The notes under the pieces: model-generated | The model's database searches: none | Seen by the model: only the letters and a program-made list of their open reading frames with translations | What the model was told of the DNA's origin: nothing | Program-made: the position numbers and the translations under genes | Source of the DNA: an uncultured Anaerolineaceae bacterium | Lineage (GTDB): Bacteria; Chloroflexota; Anaerolineae; Anaerolineales; Anaerolineaceae | Length of the DNA stretch: 6,105 bases | Reading direction: 5' to 3' | Assembly (NCBI GenBank): GCA_937894825.1 | Contig: CALCQT010000404.1 | Coordinates: 1 to 6,105 of the forward strand | Shown here: in pieces, positions 4,911 through 6,105 of the stretch | Position numbering within the stretch: the stretch's first letter is position 1 | How the letters are laid out: every line of letters begins with the position of its first letter

Positions 4911-5936
4911 ATGTCTGGATCAATTAAAGAAATTGCCAGAATCGCAAAAGTTTCCAGAGGAACCGTGGACCGGGCTTTGAACGACCGTCCGGGGGTCAAT
5001 TATGACGTTGCGCAGCGGATCAAAAAAATCGCGGAAGACATGGGGTATCGGCCAAACGTGGTGGCGAAAGCGCTGGCCTCCCACCGCCGGACAACCGTGA
5101 TCGGTGTAATCATTAACAGCGAAGGAAACGAGTTTTTTAATGATGTTCTGGCAGGTATTGACGCCGCCCGTCAGGAATACTTTGATTTTGGGATCAAAGT
5201 CGAAGTCATCAAAATGAAAGGGTATAACCCCAAAGAACAACTGGAGAAAATCGCTATCCTTCGGAACAAAGGGATCGACGCGCTGGCAATCACCCCGGTC
5301 AGCGATCCGGAAGTGCGGGACACACTGAATGAGATGATTCATTCAGATATCCCGGTCGTTTGTTTCAATCTGGATCTGGCGGGGGTCGATTATGTGGCCT
5401 ATGTCGGCTGCGATTACTTCAAAAGCGGCCAGACGATGGGCGGAATGATCGGTTATGTCACCGGAGGACAAGCACAGGTCGGAATCATCACCTGTTTAAG
5501 TGTGCTGGAAGGGGCCCAGAAACGGGTTGAAGGCTGCCGCCAGGTGTTAAAGGAAGCTTACCCGGGATGCGAAATCGTTCAGGTGCTGGAAGCCGGCGAT
5601 GATGAGGCAGTCTCCTATCAGATGGCGATGAAGATGCTGTCCGAGCATAAAGAAATTGATACGCTTTGCTTTATCGCCGGCGGCGTTATCGGCGGACTGC
5701 AGGCAGTCTGCGAACTGGGGCTGGAGAACAGCTTGCGGGTGTTCACGTTTGATCTGACGCCCGGTGCTGTTGAAGGGCTCAAAAAAGGAATTATCCGATC
5801 CACAATCTGCCAACAACCGTTTGAACAGGGCTATCAAAGCATTAAAACCCTTTTTGAAGTGCTTTTAAACGATCATTATCCGGAAACCGACCATATTTAT
5901 ACCGAACTGAATGTAAAAATCAAATATAACATTTGA
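4911..5936 (+). CDS. LacI-family transcriptional regulator with ribose-binding-protein-like sensor domain
   Basis: This is a sugar-responsive DNA-binding regulator of 341 residues, the family length. The N-terminal helix-turn-helix SIKEIARIAKVSRGTVDRAL spans about 4-23, with the recognition helix in VSRGTVDRALN. The hinge helix NVVAKALAS is at 49-57. The sensor domain (about 62-341) resembles periplasmic ribose-type binding proteins: ITPVSDPEV near 127-135, IPVVCFNLDL at 147-156, Arg205 in AQKRVEG, Asp281 in FTFDLTP and Gln302 in ICQQP align with known ligand-contact positions. The ligand is probably a monosaccharide. The divergent D-lyxose isomerase suggests lyxose or a related sugar, which is an inference. 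The ATG at 4911 is the first in frame after a TGA at 4893, though its ribosome-binding site is poor. A short inverted repeat covers the stop codon. Confidence 0.93.
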   Translation: MSGSIKEIARIAKVSRGTVDRALNDRPGVNYDVAQRIKKIAEDMGYRPNVVAKALASHRRTTVIGVIINSEGNEFFNDVLAGIDAARQEYFDFGIKVEVIKMKGYNPKEQLEKIAILRNKGIDALAITPVSDPEVRDTLNEMIHSDIPVVCFNLDLAGVDYVAYVGCDYFKSGQTMGGMIGYVTGGQAQVGIITCLSVLEGAQKRVEGCRQVLKEAYPGCEIVQVLEAGDDEAVSYQMAMKMLSEHKEIDTLCFIAGGVIGGLQAVCELGLENSLRVFTFDLTPGAVEGLKKGIIRSTICQQPFEQGYQSIKTLFEVLLNDHYPETDHIYTELNVKIKYNI

Positions 5937-5949
5937 CACCTCAGTCAAA
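5932..5949. repeat. Inverted repeat TTTGAC-ACCTCA-GTCAAA over the regulator's stop codon
   Basis: Six-base perfect arms with a six-base loop include the TGA stop of the LacI-type gene. There is no T-run on the plus strand after it (AATTGATC), so it is at best a weak or Rho-assisted terminator or an mRNA 3' end stabiliser. Confidence 0.35.
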
Positions 5950-5993
5950 ATTGATCAGGATGTCCAATCCATATTTACCGCTGCCAGCAAGAT

Positions 5994-6014
5994 TGTCATA
6001 CCACAAAGATGACA
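5994..6014. promoter_or_regulatory. Inverted repeat TGTCAT-N9-ATGACA upstream of the right-edge promoter
   Basis: Six-base perfect arms separated by nine bases lie ten bases upstream of the -35 box at 6024. The position suits an activator or a second repressor site for the gene beyond the right edge. No regulator can be assigned. Confidence 0.35.
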
Positions 6015-6023
6015 TTTTGCAGA

Positions 6024-6051
6024 TTGACGATCTTTCCAGGTAATGTACAAT
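6024..6051 (+). promoter_or_regulatory. Promoter pointing out of the right edge
   Basis: TTGACG (6024-6029, five of six matches) and TACAAT (6046-6051, five of six matches) are separated by 16 bases. Transcription should start near 6058, at the left edge of the large palindrome. It points to an unseen plus-strand gene beyond the window, likely in the same regulon as the LacI-type protein. Confidence 0.6.
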
Positions 6052-6056
6052 TAAAT

Positions 6057-6084
6057 GTGGTGTCGTGCACGTGCACGACACCAC
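6057..6084. promoter_or_regulatory. 28-bp perfect palindrome at the predicted transcription start, candidate LacI-type operator
   Basis: The 14-base arm GTGGTGTCGTGCAC (6057-6070) is followed without gap by its exact reverse complement (6071-6084). The centre is ACGT with a central CG, the hallmark of LacI-family operators such as PurR sites. It covers the predicted start of the promoter at 6024-6051, so a bound repressor would block transcription. Transcribed, it would form a 12-bp stem with an ACGT loop at the very 5' end of the mRNA. No T-run follows on the plus strand (GAAAGACAAATAAAG), so it is unlikely to be a simple terminator. Confidence 0.6.
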
Positions 6085-6105
6085 GAAAGACAAATAAAGC
6101 ACAGC

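Noticed and set aside
4892..4927. Eleven-codon frame starting at ATG 4892 overlapping the LacI-type start
   Set aside because: No ribosome-binding site precedes it, and it adds no explanation beyond chance.
4626..6000. Shared nine-base word ATTGTCATA at 4626-4634 and 5992-6000, near two promoters
   Set aside because: Many nine-base coincidences are expected by chance in 6 kb, and only the second copy has an inverted partner.

Overview
This 6.1 kb window comes from a bacterial chromosome with ordinary (non-mobile) metabolic genes. Promoters that fit the housekeeping sigma consensus (TTGACA-17-AATAAT) and purine-rich Shine-Dalgarno sites are easy to find. The uridine/cytidine kinase looks closest in style to the Thermus/Chloroflexota type (GGTASGKTT Walker A, Tyr in the base-recognition motif). 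The zinc-ribbon membrane protein and the molybdenum-hydroxylase genes suit an anaerobe. An Anaerolineae-like Chloroflexota member or a Bacillota anaerobe is my best guess, from protein style only.

Layout. From 1 to 4589 every gene is on the minus strand. At the left edge is the start of a molybdenum-hydroxylase (xanthine dehydrogenase-type) operon. The 2Fe-2S subunit (695-1171) overlaps by 7 nt the FAD subunit (1-701), which runs off the window; a molybdopterin subunit should follow outside. A strong promoter (1324-1352) with a roughly 146-nt leader drives it. Next is a two-gene unit, a HAD phosphatase (2102-2734) followed closely by a uridine/cytidine kinase (1457-2083), probably for nucleoside or nucleotide salvage. 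Then come a small two-helix membrane protein (2844-3071) and a zinc-ribbon, two-helix membrane protein with an acidic tail (3175-3795). The latter is preceded by a 10-codon mini-ORF with a strong ribosome-binding site. A D-lyxose isomerase gene (3912-4589) heads this side.

Across a 321-bp divergent regulatory region, a LacI-family regulator with a ribose-binding-protein-like sensor domain (4911-5936) runs rightward. After it, the last 170 bp hold a good plus-strand promoter (6024-6051). Its predicted transcription start falls at the left edge of a 28-bp perfect palindrome (6057-6084). This is most simply the control region of the next gene to the right and a candidate operator for the LacI-type protein.

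How the parts fit. The LacI-type protein probably senses a sugar and controls the divergent D-lyxose isomerase (D-lyxose to D-xylulose, feeding the pentose phosphate pathway) and the gene(s) beyond the right edge. The kinase/phosphatase pair and the Mo-hydroxylase fit base and nucleoside turnover, but their proximity is only suggestive. I see no transposase, integrase, CRISPR array, tRNA or rRNA. No wholly new system stands out. The most notable items are the regulatory palindromes, the kinase specificity substitution and the coupled mini-ORF.
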